The translations under genes were made by a program, and so were the position numbers. The notes beneath the pieces are model-generated. The model worked only from the letters and a program-made list of their open reading frames with translations, searched no databases and had not been told where the DNA came from. A stretch of 64,000 bases of DNA from Isochrysis galbana (Eukaryota; Haptophyta; Isochrysidales; Isochrysidaceae): NCBI GenBank assembly GCA_018136815.1, contig CM030942.1, forward strand, positions 2,741,546 through 2,805,545, given 5' to 3'. How positions within the stretch are numbered: position 1 is the stretch's first letter; every line of letters starts with the position of its first letter. Below are positions 52,300 to 62,338 of the stretch, piece after piece.

Positions 52300-53000
52300 T
52301 GTCAGAGCAAGGCTCATCTCACTCTTGGAGATTGCCTGCGAGGGCGCGCCGGCAGCTAGCGCGGAACGCGGTTCTTGTGGGGAGCTCATGGAGCTTTCCT
52401 CGGGGTTGACTACGGGCATGGTGATCGACGCACGACGCACGACGCACGCACGGAGCACGGAGGGCGCGGAAGTGTGGAAGGAGGCTTGTGGGAGGTGGTG
52501 GCAGGCGACTGGGAGTGGCTCAGGCGCGTGCTTGGCTTGTATTGACTCGTTGACTCGGGGTATAGACTCGGGAACTCGGGGGGACTCGCTTGGGAACACG
52601 GTGGGACTCGACGAAGTCGCTAAAAAATCACTCCCGAAAAACCCAAAACCCAAAGTCCTTGGGCTCAGAAGGCTAACGTAAACACTCCGGAATCATACGA
52701 TAAACAAACCCTCCCCGCGCGGCGAAGGCTGAGGTCGCGATCGCTCGTCATGCGCGAAGAAATACGGAAAGAGAGCGCAAAACTACGCAAACGAAGGGTT
52801 CGAACTATCGTTAAAGTGAAACTCGTCCGCTGAAGCCAACGCGGAGGGTCGAGGAGAGGTCCAAACTCGCGCGGGGGGAAGAAGGCGATGTGCAGAGAGA
52901 CCTTCTAGACAAGCGACGAGCAAGGGGCGACGAAACAAGACGCGAGACGCGAGGCGCGTGCCATTCGTTCTTCCTTTCTTTTACCGAAAACGCGGCGAAA
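52300..53000. repeat. R1 copy 3, interrupted by the 10.6-kb element
   Basis: Matches 34829-35515 over its length (TGTCAGAGCAAGG through ACGCGGCGAAA). The copy stops at the element boundary, where CGAAA (52996-53000) is the target duplication. Confidence 0.93.
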
Positions 53001-54315
53001 TGTCGAGTCGAGCGGAGCCGGAGGGCTCTGAGCCACTCCGTCGCGAGCAGCACCGGCGGCTAGCGCGGCGCTTTGGCCCTCCTCCCCACCGGGAGTCGGG
53101 TGAATGAAATTCTGGACTGGGTCGGGCAACCCCATTTGGGTGTCTGGACGGGGAACGAACGGCGAACGAAGGGCTGTGGGGCGGCGAGGCGCTCCTAGCG
53201 GCCCTAGTGTGTTGGGTTTTAAGAGATTGTTAGACCTACAAAGAACTCTTCCCTCAGGGAGGGAGCCTAGGCTGCTAGAGTGCAGCGACGCAGCGAACAA
53301 CGACGGACAAAGAGCCTGAGAACAACAGGATACACCGACCCACGAACACACCGGAATCATTCACCCAAACCAAGCAAATTATCAAGCAACCGCGACCCCA
53401 AATCACCGATAACTCAAACACATCGCGAGAGACGGAGAGAGAGAGCGAGAGAGAGAGAGACTCCGCAGCGACGGCCGGAGCGTGTCTCCATTGTAACTTC
53501 CCACGTAGCGGAGAGTCCGAAGGGGAGCGTCATGTCGCGCGACCACGGCGATCACTTTGGATACAGATCGCAACGAGATGTCTTCACGACCGAATAAATC
53601 TTGCCGTTGAGCGTGAACCTTCTAGACGCTTCTAACGAACAACCCTGAGTAGCAACCAAGGGGAAGAAACACCAAAGGGGCCAAGGCTTGCATGTAGCTT
53701 GCACCAAGGGGAAAGATTCCCTCACCTAGGAAGCGAACCTACACCGGTCTCCAAGGGGAGATGGCAAATTAAACCTCAAATCTCGAGCGGCTAGAGCAAC
53801 CGACTCGCTCGCCAAAACCTTGACCGAGAAGAAAGAAGCAAGGACCTACAAGCCAAGGGTAGCGGACCTAGGGAATGTGAGAGGAAATTTCCGAACGCCA
53901 ACGCCAAACGCCGGAAGGCAACGAAACCCTAACCAGGCCAAGCAGAACCTACGAAGAACAGGCCTGGACGACAACGAAAGTGAGCAGGTCCCAAGAAAGA
54001 ACCGGAACCCAACAAGAAACGACAAGCCTTGCAAGAAGCTAAACAAGCCTTCACAAGGTAACCTGAGAGCCTGAGACAAGCGCGCAGCGAGTGACAGGCG
54101 ACCTGGCTCCTTTGGGTCAAGATTACCCGAAAGGAGGAAACCTGGAATCTAGACCTGACAGACAGGCTAGAAGGAACGAAACGAGAACTCGAATTCTAGA
54201 TCGCTAGGGACGAACCCTACCAACCTAGAAGTACCTGAGCTTCACCGTGTGGCCGCACGGCGAAGGACCTGGAAACAAGAGCCTGGAAATCGCATCATCT
54301 AGGATGAATGCGACA
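53001..54315 (-). repeat. 3' LTR (1315 bp)
   Basis: Terminal TGTCG/CGACA. It differs from the other LTR by about nine extra bases and, as far as I can read, no substitutions. On the minus strand a frame is open through its terminal about 360 bp to the LTR edge. Confidence 0.95.
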
Positions 54316-54702
54316 CCCCCCGACTAAGATCGAGACGTCTCCCGATGTCGAGCGGTGAACCTGGAAACAGAGACCTGGAACCTGGAACCTGAGCTGACCA
54401 GAGGTCAGAATCGGAACAAGAAGCAACGAAACATAGCGAGCGAAACGTGGAGACAAGAACACCCTTTGGATCCAAAGCGAGCACGAAATCGGCGGCTTAA
54501 CGCGGCGGCCTCTTTCGTACGCACTGCCCCACCCACTTCTCCCTTTTACAGGAGCTTTGCTCGGGTGTTGCGCCGGGTGTAGAGCGCAGGCAGCACGCGT
54601 TCATCACCTCCATGATTCGCTCCGACGGAAACTTGAACTCGGAGCCCTAGCCGAGGCATGGGGCTAGCCTAGAGGGACGGGTCCCTTACCCAAGACATGG
54701 GA
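54316..54702 (-). other. Non-coding region between pol and the 3' LTR
   Basis: Holds the polypurine tract next to the LTR. A short polypyrimidine stretch ending in CAG lies near 54550. The pol stop codon is at 54703-54705. Confidence 0.6.
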
Positions 54703-57700
54703 TCAACGAGAATGGAGCCTGGATCGAGTGCGCGAAGACGGCGCATCGAGAACGGGAGGAAGAGGAGTATCCCTGGCCGACGAAGAAGTTGCTTCCGGGG
54801 ACTCAACATCTTCTGGACAAGTCTCTTCGACGGAGCGATCATAATCATCAAGCAAATCAGAACAACGACGGAGCAACTCGGAACGAGGCTCCCAGGTGGC
54901 TTCTCGAATAGAATAGCCACGCCACTTCACGAGGTACTCGGTAGATTCGCCACGGCTACGACGATCGAGCAACTTCTCAACAATGTACTCGTCGTCAGCC
55001 AGCGGCTCTTCATCAACGAAAGTATGATACGGCCGGAGGTTCGAGATATGCACCTCCTCCTTGACTAACCGGTTCTCCAGATCACGGAGTCGGTACCTAG
55101 TGTCGGACAGAGCCTCTACAACGCGGTAGGGACCCGAGTAGATGAATTGCAACTTGTTGGCATGGCCTGGTAATCGCATGCAGACGCGATCCCCAGGTTC
55201 GAAACGAGCTGGTCTTTGAGACTTGATGGTAGCGTCACGGACTGACTCAGCCTGAGCGGCTAGGGTAGCCTCGAGAGCGCTGGACCATGAGAGGCGGAGG
55301 CTCGCATTGAGCCTGGATGCGTACGAGCGAACGTCGGCGGACGCCGCCTCGAGAGCAGTTGGCGAAACGGACTTCGGATCAGAGAGTTGAGCGGGCAGAC
55401 GCAGCTCACGCCCAAAGATCAAAGACGCTGGAGACCGGGAGGTAACACGACCGGAAGAAGCCCTCAACGAGAGGAGTAGGAACGGCAAATGGTCGACCCA
55501 ATGGCTGCCACCCTCGTTCGAGGCGCGCATCAAACGGATGAGCGTTTGCTGAGCGCGTTCGACGAAGCCTACACCTTCATGTCGGTACGGCTCTGTACTC
55601 GACAAATCAGTCCCGGTGAGCTCCAGAATACGCGAAACAAGAACCGAACAAAGATTCGAACCGGCGTCGGTTCGAAGCTGCCTAGGGACTCCATAACGCG
55701 TCACAATCAAGCGGATGAACATGTCCAAGGCCATCTCCGACGAGGGATCCCCATTCGACGGCTCAGCCTCAATCCATCGAGTGAGCGAGTCGATGAAGAC
55801 GACCAGCTTGTCGTAACCCGAGACTCCAGGCACGAAGTTGTGAGTGGGAGCCAGTGAGAGCACGTCGCAGTAGACCACATCAAAGGGGTAGGTACCCACG
55901 GAGAGACCGGAGGGCGACGCTAGAGCCCTAGGTAGCGGCTTGGCGAGGGTGCACTCGTGGCATTCTCGGACGTAGGACGCAACGTCGGAAGACATGCCAG
56001 GCCAGTATACCCGAGTACGAAGAAGACCAGACATTCGAGAAACTCCGAGGTGACCGGAGCGATCGTGGTAGGCAAAAAGGTGGCGAGACCGCAACGAGGG
56101 CGGAACATAGAGCACTAGCGAGTCCGAGTCGGTGGAGTCAAGGACGGTGCGATAGTAGACGAGCCCATCGTGAACGACGAAACGGCGAAGCATCTTGGAT
56201 TGCTGAGCGGGAGCGGGAGCGACAGAACTGGAACACGAATCATCTTCGGCAATGGGGCCTGAGGCGGCGGCCGGCGGAGGCGACCCTTGGCCTGATGGCT
56301 CGTGATTGACCGTCTCTCTTGAGCCTAGGAGTGGCTCTACGAACGGATCTTCCGCCAGGGCCGCTCTCATCTCTTCGGAAGTCGGCGTACCCGGAGCCAA
56401 ATAACTGGACTGGATGGCGGACCCGGAATCGGAGGCTCGACGACGAGATCGGTCCAAGGCTTGAAGCCCTCGCGCCGTAGCTACGGAGCGCGTGATGGCA
56501 GCCACCGGATGAGACCGTTCACGCTCGGCTAGAGACTCTGAGCCTGGCTCACGTACCGCTAACGATGCTGGGCCGGCGAGTGGTTCGTCTTCGTGTTCCG
56601 GCTCCAGGGATGCTAGCCGGGACAGCCCGTCAGCATCCTGATGAACAGCTCCTGGTTTATGTTCGACATCGAACCGGTACTCAGCCAACTTGAGAGCCCA
56701 CCGAGTCAGCCGAGAGGCTGGCCCACCGGCTACTTGATCCTTCATGGTATGCAGCCATCGCAGCGCGGAGTGGTCGACGACTAACTTGAACCGACGCCCC
56801 CAAAGGTAGGGTCGCCAATTTCGGATTGATTCCAGGGCAGCCAAGAGCTCAATCTCGGTCACCGTCCAATGGCGTTCGGCCGAGGTGAGACTGCGAGCGT
56901 AGTACCCAACGACTCGTTCACGGTTATCGTCTCCTAGCTGCGAGAGGATGCCGGCGATACCCAACTTGCTAGCCCCATCGGTCTTGACGATGAAGGGCCG
57001 ATCATCCCTGGGTGGAGTCAAGACGGGCTCCGAGGTGATCGCTGTCTTGAGCTCTTGGATAGCTCGGCGACACTCCTCGGACTGGGACTCCTTTGCCACG
57101 TCGCAGCCCTTCCGCGTGAGGGCAGTGAGAGGAGCAGCCTTAGCGGCGAATTGGCGAATGAATCGACGGTAGTAGGAGCAAAGGCCGAGGAAAGATCGAA
57201 CCGCTTCCAAGGAGTTGATGGATGACGGGTCGATGTCGGCGACAGCTGCGACCTTCTTCGGGTCCATCTTGAGACCTTCCCTCGAGACAACGTGACCGAG
57301 GTACTCCGTAGAGGTGGCAAAGAAGACACACTTGGACATCTTGCAGGTCAGACCGGCCCACTCTAGCCGCTCGAGAACTAGGTCTAGCCGGTGAAGCATT
57401 TGCTCGAACGAAGCCTGTGCCCTGGCCTCTTCGGAAGGACCCACGCCCGTTGACCAGATGCCCACATCATCGAGGTAAGGCATGCAGATCTCCCACGCTA
57501 GCGCACCGAGAACGATGTCCATCAAGCGGCACATGTAGGAGGGACCTGATTGGATGCCGAACGGTAGAAAGTTGAACTCGTATTTGCCGCGGTGGGTAGT
57601 GAAAGCGGTGATATGTTTGTGCGATTCTTTGATCGGGATGCCCCAAAAACCAGAGGCTAAATCGAGAGTACATAAGAAGAGAGAACTGAGCGGCCCTTGG

Positions 57701-60700
57701 CCGGACGCTAGCCTATCAATAGCCTCTACAATGAGGGGTAGAGGGCTATCCTCGACGCGTAGCTTGGCGTTAGTGTCGCGGTAGTCCACGCAGAATCGAA
57801 CGGAGCCATCTTTCTTGCTGACCAGGACTACTCGGGAAGCCCAAGCCGAATTTGACTTGCGAATAATGCCGGCGGCTTCCATCTTGGCTACCTCCTCTTC
57901 TATGATGAGCTCGCCTGCGCGGCTCACTCTAGACGGAGCATGCCGGTGAGGAACAGCGCCGGGGTTGAGTGGCAACTCCACCTCGAGAACGTGCGTATGG
58001 TTTGGAGCCCCCGGGTGCAACGCGAAAGCTTTGATGCGCCGGGCCAAGAGTTGGCGTACTTCTTCTCGTTGATCGTCGGAAAGAAGCCGGTCCGGATCGA
58101 TGGTGGCTGAGTCGAGTAGAGCTCGTTGCTCCTCGCTCAGCGCGGTGACAGGGTCACCATCCCCCTCGCTTCCAGTCGGAGTCCAGCCCCGGTGCAACTT
58201 GAAACGCACCTGGAGCGAAGCTATCGGATGCAGAGACGGCAGGGTCAGCGCATTGACCCCGGTGTGGACGATCGTCACCGCGATGCGGTGATCGTCCGTG
58301 GGCGTGACCACCGTGGGCATTACGAGAGGAGACGAATCGAGAGCCTCGCGATTTGGTAGGCGGTCGACCAGCATCGCGCAGTCCGAATGATCTCGGAGAG
58401 CTAGCGGAACCCTGACCCAGATGGTTGCGCGGTGGAAGGCAGGAATCGTCACCGCTTGCTCCGTGTAGAGAAGATATTCGGACGAGGTAGACGCCGGAGC
58501 TTTGGCCGCAAACTCGTCGGCAGACTCAAAGAGAGGTGTATAGAGTGGCTGCCTAGCATCAGCAGCAGCCTCACCCTCCGATCCGGCCGGGATCTCTCGT
58601 GTTGCCGTCGACCTCTCCAGAAAGTCGACAGTCAGCGGCTGACCGGGTGACATCGAGATAGCTCCGACGAAGCCGGAGTCCGCGACTGGGGGTGGCGCCG
58701 TGGAAACTCTGACTACGCATTCGGAAAGGACTCTTGAAGAGTCTTCTGAATCGCCAGAGGCAGGACGGAGGCGGAGGCTTCCCTCCGAGCTCGCGGCGTC
58801 GAGAGAAATGGTAGCGGAGTGGGCGGCCAAAAAATCGTTCCCGAGCAGAAGCATCGGGTTTCCTTCGATGACCGCGAACGAATGACGGAAGAGGCGACCG
58901 GACAAGGAGAAGACGAGGCTAGCCCGGCCCCTAGTGATGAGAGGAAGGCCGTCCGGCCCATGTAGGTTGGGGACGGTAGCGTCCGATACGCGTTCGACGC
59001 AAGCGTCTTCAGGTAGTCGATCGAGAAGAGCAGTGGTGATTACTGACGGGCCCGCTCCAGTGTCAGCCAGGGTGCTGTTCACCGTGAGGGCAACGTCCGG
59101 GAGAACGAACCCTTGCGCCGCGCGGTCGCCATCGGCACGGCAGACCACGAGATCACGGACATAGAGGCAGTGACGAGGGTAGAGCGGCGGCGGAGTGTCC
59201 GCGATAGATTCCACCGGAAGTGAGGTTCCGGCTCCGGGTGACAGGGTGGTTGGATTGGAGGCTAGCCTGGACGGAGAAGATTCATCGACGTGGGGCACTC
59301 GCTCGATAGCGGCGGCTACCGTCTGCGGCACGAATGGTATTGAAGAGTATGGGGATGCCTTTGCCGAACTAGAGGGGTTAGGCACGCCATCATAGCCTAG
59401 CCCTCGACGGTCCGTCGGATGCCGAGGTTGATCCATTTGGCGTGACCATTCCTTCTCCAGGGACTTCTGCAAGTCTGTCTTCGGAAGCTTCGACAACTCG
59501 GAAAAACCGGCCGCACTGAGGCCTCTAGCGGCAGCCCCATCGCAATACAGTGCCCGTGGAGTATCCTCTCCTTCGGCGGCGTCGGAGGGCTTGGTCTCGA
59601 GGGTCTGCATGCTCCGGTGTTCTGGAGTCTCGGGCGTATCATCTTCTCCCGAGTCCAGCCCAACATCCCCGTTTTCAAGTGGCCTTTCGGCTACGACCGA
59701 ACCGGTCGGTTCGGCCACTCCTTCGTCGCCAGCCGTGAAGGAGGCGCTCGGAGATAGTGCATTGATGCCTTGAGAGCCCAGTCGAGACAAGATGGAAGGT
59801 TCCGACGGCTCCGCAGCTGCCGCTTGCTCAGCGATTTCTTGGGCGATGGAAGGCGTGACATCCTGCCACCGATGGACCCCCGAAATTACATCACGATCGA
59901 AGACCTGCCACTTGCTGCGGCGCTTCTTCACCGTGTTTGGAGGGCCTGGCGTTGTAGAGCGGTCCCTTATGGGCCACTCCCACGGCGTGAAGCAGTCCAC
60001 TTCCGCCACGGTCCCGTCTTGCGATGCGTTGGTTTCCGAGTCCTTCTGATGAAGCAGGCGAGACGCATCGGCAACGGGGCCAGCGTCTGAGATCACGACA
60101 ACCGAATCAGACACTGGCGAACCGCTGGGAGGCGTGAGGTGAGAGCTAGAAGCTGCTTCGCCTCTCCCCTCCATGAAGCGAGCCAGAGCCGTCCTCGGCT
60201 CAGCCAGTTCGAAGCCGGTCGAGCAGAGCGAAGGGCGTTCTCTCAAGCTGGCAGCAGCTTGGGAAATTGCCCAGTCCACCGTGAAGTCGAGCGAACGCGA
60301 CGCCTTGGCTTCGCGCGCATAACGGCGCAGGACCGGCATCCACTGGGCCGCCATTGCACCGGCAATGCCTACATAGGTGCGGCTGCGAAGGGCGCCACGG
60401 TGGGGCGACGGCGATAGATCCGCCATAGCGGATAGACGTCCCTCGACAATCTTCGAAGGATGCAAGGACGGGAGTGAAGCCGTCAGGTACAGGCCAGTTG
60501 CTTTTTGATGGCCCGTGCCGTGCTGCCACGGCTGCACAAACTGCCGCGGTCGCAACCCCCCGACTAAGGCGGAGGCTTCCGCGTGCATTCGAGGATTTTC
60601 GACGGCAACGAAAGGCGCGTCGGCGCTTGCCATGGCGAGGAAGACTCTAGCGGCGGATTCGAGAGCCTGGCGTCGTCCCGGCTCCCGATCGAGCCACTGG

Positions 60701-61665
60701 CAACTCACCGCCGACAAATACGTGCACGGCGGATGCGCGACCACGAGGTCCCAACCGAGGTTTTGAATGTGAAGAGCATCTCCGCAGAAGTGGGGAATGT
60801 AGTCGATCTCCGACGGTCGTAGATCGCACGTCGCGACGTGCGCTCCGGCGAGTAGGAACATCGAAGACACGACCCCGCTAGCTTCACCGACGACTAGAAC
60901 GCGGGGTGAAGGAATCCCCTCGGCCGCGTCGAGCGTCACGGCGTCGTGGATCGCCGCTAACTCAGCGCAAAGCTCGTCAAAATGCGTCGGCAACACGGCA
61001 GAGGGTGATGAATGAGTGCTCGCGTCCGGCCGCCGCAAGGCTAGAGCAGCTTCGGCGAGATGGCGGGGCAAGATTACGAAGGAACCGCTAGCCCGGGCAC
61101 GGGAGGCGGCTAACATTTGGAGCTCGCGCGTAGGGGCGCGGGCAGCTTCAGTAGACTTGGCGGCCGAGGAACAACCAACCACGGCGATCCGGTGGATGGC
61201 CTCGGCAGTAGAATTCAGGGGGAGGGGGTCGTCGCCCTGAAGTTTCGGTGGGCTAGACCTGAAGGGGGTTGGCCCCGGCGGGCGATCCCTGGAACGGGGA
61301 CCCTCCGGAGAGCCGAGAGAAAGAGGAGACGCCGGCGTCCGCGTGGGGCGCGACGAGAGATCGTAATCGACGGCCACTGCGTCTCCCGAGTCTGGGGTGG
61401 CCACGGCGTGAGCGCGGAAAGCCGCAGCTCCCTTGGAACCTTCAACTTCATTGACTCCGGAAGCCGACGGCACCACCGGGGTCGGGCCCCGGTAAGGGCT
61501 CTGATCCTGGCGGCGGGATTCCGATTTGGAGGTCGGGTACGCCGACCGTGGAACCCTAGTAGCCGGAGAGGCGTGGCCCTTTTGGTCTAGGGAAGGAGGC
61601 TCGTCCATGGATGGTTCCTTCTGAGCCGGCCTAGCAGAATCCGCAGCCGCCTCGGTCCGATCCAT
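54703..61665 (-). CDS. Ty3/gypsy polyprotein with methyltransferase-like domain
   Basis: 2320 codons without interruption. Residues about 254-445 resemble small phage/bacterial proteins usually annotated as DNA cytosine methyltransferases: a SAM-type strand (RVLVVGEASG), acidic CDLRPSE, HPPC at 311-314 and ENP at 356-358. About 855-950 is a retropepsin (DTGA at 868-871, LLGNDFL). About 1258-1440 is reverse transcriptase with YLDD at 1397-1400. About 1555-1680 is RNase H. Integrase follows with zinc ligands H1867, H1872, C1902, C1905 and catalytic D1934, D2000, E2036 (D,D-35-E). About 2226-2280 is a chromodomain (EYLVKWRGY, ATWEP), which in chromoviruses guides insertion to particular chromatin. 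Gag-type capsid and zinc knuckle were not recognised. The frame is open upstream of the ATG at 61665, joining the gag-like region by a frame change. Confidence 0.95.
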   Translation of the reverse strand: MDRTEAAADSARPAQKEPSMDEPPSLDQKGHASPATRVPRSAYPTSKSESRRQDQSPYRGPTPVVPSASGVNEVEGSKGAAAFRAHAVATPDSGDAVAVDYDLSSRPTRTPASPLSLGSPEGPRSRDRPPGPTPFRSSPPKLQGDDPLPLNSTAEAIHRIAVVGCSSAAKSTEAARAPTRELQMLAASRARASGSFVILPRHLAEAALALRRPDASTHSSPSAVLPTHFDELCAELAAIHDAVTLDAAEGIPSPRVLVVGEASGVVSSMFLLAGAHVATCDLRPSEIDYIPHFCGDALHIQNLGWDLVVAHPPCTYLSAVSCQWLDREPGRRQALESAARVFLAMASADAPFVAVENPRMHAEASALVGGLRPRQFVQPWQHGTGHQKATGLYLTASLPSLHPSKIVEGRLSAMADLSPSPHRGALRSRTYVGIAGAMAAQWMPVLRRYAREAKASRSLDFTVDWAISQAAASLRERPSLCSTGFELAEPRTALARFMEGRGEAASSSHLTPPSGSPVSDSVVVISDAGPVADASRLLHQKDSETNASQDGTVAEVDCFTPWEWPIRDRSTTPGPPNTVKKRRSKWQVFDRDVISGVHRWQDVTPSIAQEIAEQAAAAEPSEPSILSRLGSQGINALSPSASFTAGDEGVAEPTGSVVAERPLENGDVGLDSGEDDTPETPEHRSMQTLETKPSDAAEGEDTPRALYCDGAAARGLSAAGFSELSKLPKTDLQKSLEKEWSRQMDQPRHPTDRRGLGYDGVPNPSSSAKASPYSSIPFVPQTVAAAIERVPHVDESSPSRLASNPTTLSPGAGTSLPVESIADTPPPLYPRHCLYVRDLVVCRADGDRAAQGFVLPDVALTVNSTLADTGAGPSVITTALLDRLPEDACVERVSDATVPNLHGPDGLPLITRGRASLVFSLSGRLFRHSFAVIEGNPMLLLGNDFLAAHSATISLDAASSEGSLRLRPASGDSEDSSRVLSECVVRVSTAPPPVADSGFVGAISMSPGQPLTVDFLERSTATREIPAGSEGEAAADARQPLYTPLFESADEFAAKAPASTSSEYLLYTEQAVTIPAFHRATIWVRVPLALRDHSDCAMLVDRLPNREALDSSPLVMPTVVTPTDDHRIAVTIVHTGVNALTLPSLHPIASLQVRFKLHRGWTPTGSEGDGDPVTALSEEQRALLDSATIDPDRLLSDDQREEVRQLLARRIKAFALHPGAPNHTHVLEVELPLNPGAVPHRHAPSRVSRAGELIIEEEVAKMEAAGIIRKSNSAWASRVVLVSKKDGSVRFCVDYRDTNAKLRVEDSPLPLIVEAIDRLASGQGPLSSLFLCTLDLASGFWGIPIKESHKHITAFTTHRGKYEFNFLPFGIQSGPSYMCRLMDIVLGALAWEICMPYLDDVGIWSTGVGPSEEARAQASFEQMLHRLDLVLERLEWAGLTCKMSKCVFFATSTEYLGHVVSREGLKMDPKKVAAVADIDPSSINSLEAVRSFLGLCSYYRRFIRQFAAKAAPLTALTRKGCDVAKESQSEECRRAIQELKTAITSEPVLTPPRDDRPFIVKTDGASKLGIAGILSQLGDDNRERVVGYYARSLTSAERHWTVTEIELLAALESIRNWRPYLWGRRFKLVVDHSALRWLHTMKDQVAGGPASRLTRWALKLAEYRFDVEHKPGAVHQDADGLSRLASLEPEHEDEPLAGPASLAVREPGSESLAERERSHPVAAITRSVATARGLQALDRSRRRASDSGSAIQSSYLAPGTPTSEEMRAALAEDPFVEPLLGSRETVNHEPSGQGSPPPAAASGPIAEDDSCSSSVAPAPAQQSKMLRRFVVHDGLVYYRTVLDSTDSDSLVLYVPPSLRSRHLFAYHDRSGHLGVSRMSGLLRTRVYWPGMSSDVASYVRECHECTLAKPLPRALASPSGLSVGTYPFDVVYCDVLSLAPTHNFVPGVSGYDKLVVFIDSLTRWIEAEPSNGDPSSEMALDMFIRLIVTRYGVPRQLRTDAGSNLCSVLVSRILELTGTDLSSTEPYRHEGVGFVERAQQTLIRLMRASNEGGSHWVDHLPFLLLSLRASSGRVTSRSPASLIFGRELRLPAQLSDPKSVSPTALEAASADVRSYASRLNASLRLSWSSALEATLAAQAESVRDATIKSQRPARFEPGDRVCMRLPGHANKLQFIYSGPYRVVEALSDTRYRLRDLENRLVKEEVHISNLRPYHTFVDEEPLADDEYIVEKLLDRRSRGESTEYLVKWRGYSIREATWEPRSELLRRCSDLLDDYDRSVEETCPEDVESPEATSSSARDTPLPPVLDAPSSRTRSRLHSR

Positions 61666-61709
61666 GGACGGACTTGAAGTGGGCTCTTGGCGGGCTTGGA
61701 GTAGCTGAG

Positions 61710-62099
61710 TCAGGGCTTTGAACCCTGCTTCAACTTGATCCCGGAGAAGCCCCTCCCTCGCCTCTGCCGCGGCAAGGATGACTGTAGGCGCTCCACAGCC
61801 CCTTTTAGGGTGTTGGTCTGCGCTTGAAGCCTTGCCATTTCAGCATCCTGACGCGCCGCGGCCGTCTCGATCGGGGTGATCTCTTGATCAAAGACCCCTT
61901 TTGATGACGGCGGGGCATAGTCCCGGTAGGCGGGGCTTCGGAAGCTGATCCCCTCCCCTTCACCGACCTCAGACTCATCATCTCGAAGGTGAGGAGGGGG
62001 GTCAAACTGAATCAGAGGGAGGGGACCCTCCTCCACCTCATTGGCCAACTCAGCGACGCTGAAGTTGGCCTCATGCGGGAGAGGGTCATGCTCCACCAT
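61710..62099 (-). CDS. Gag-like N-terminal ORF, one frame off from pol
   Basis: 129 codons from the ATG at 62099, which has an ideal context (GCCATGG). The protein is acidic, then forms a coiled coil (AARQDAEMARLQAQ). Between about 61770 and 61806 the coding signal moves to the frame of the downstream polyprotein. The change lies at or after the run CCCCTTTT (plus strand 61799-61806). A one-base error, a genuine disabling frameshift or a programmed -1 shift are all possible. No capsid signature or CCHC knuckle is visible. Confidence 0.6.
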   Translation of the reverse strand: MVEHDPLPHEANFSVAELANEVEEGPLPLIQFDPPPHLRDDESEVGEGEGISFRSPAYRDYAPPSSKGVFDQEITPIETAAARQDAEMARLQAQTNTLKGAVERLQSSLPRQRRGRGFSGIKLKQGSKP

Positions 62100-62338
62100 G
62101 GCCGCTGTGATTGCACCCGGTGGGTGCCGAAGGAAGCGGACAAATCCTCGCCATCCGCCACGAGCTGATCGGAGCCAGTCGTGGAGATAGCAGCCGGGGT
62201 GATGGGTGCCATTGGTGTAGCCTCAGAAGCCGTGGGATCACTCGGACATCCCACGGGAGCAAAAGCTGCAGCGGGCAGAGAAGGTTCCCTGAGGGGTTCC
62301 TCCTCTGCGGCCGAGGACGCAAGCTTCGATTTCGTGCT

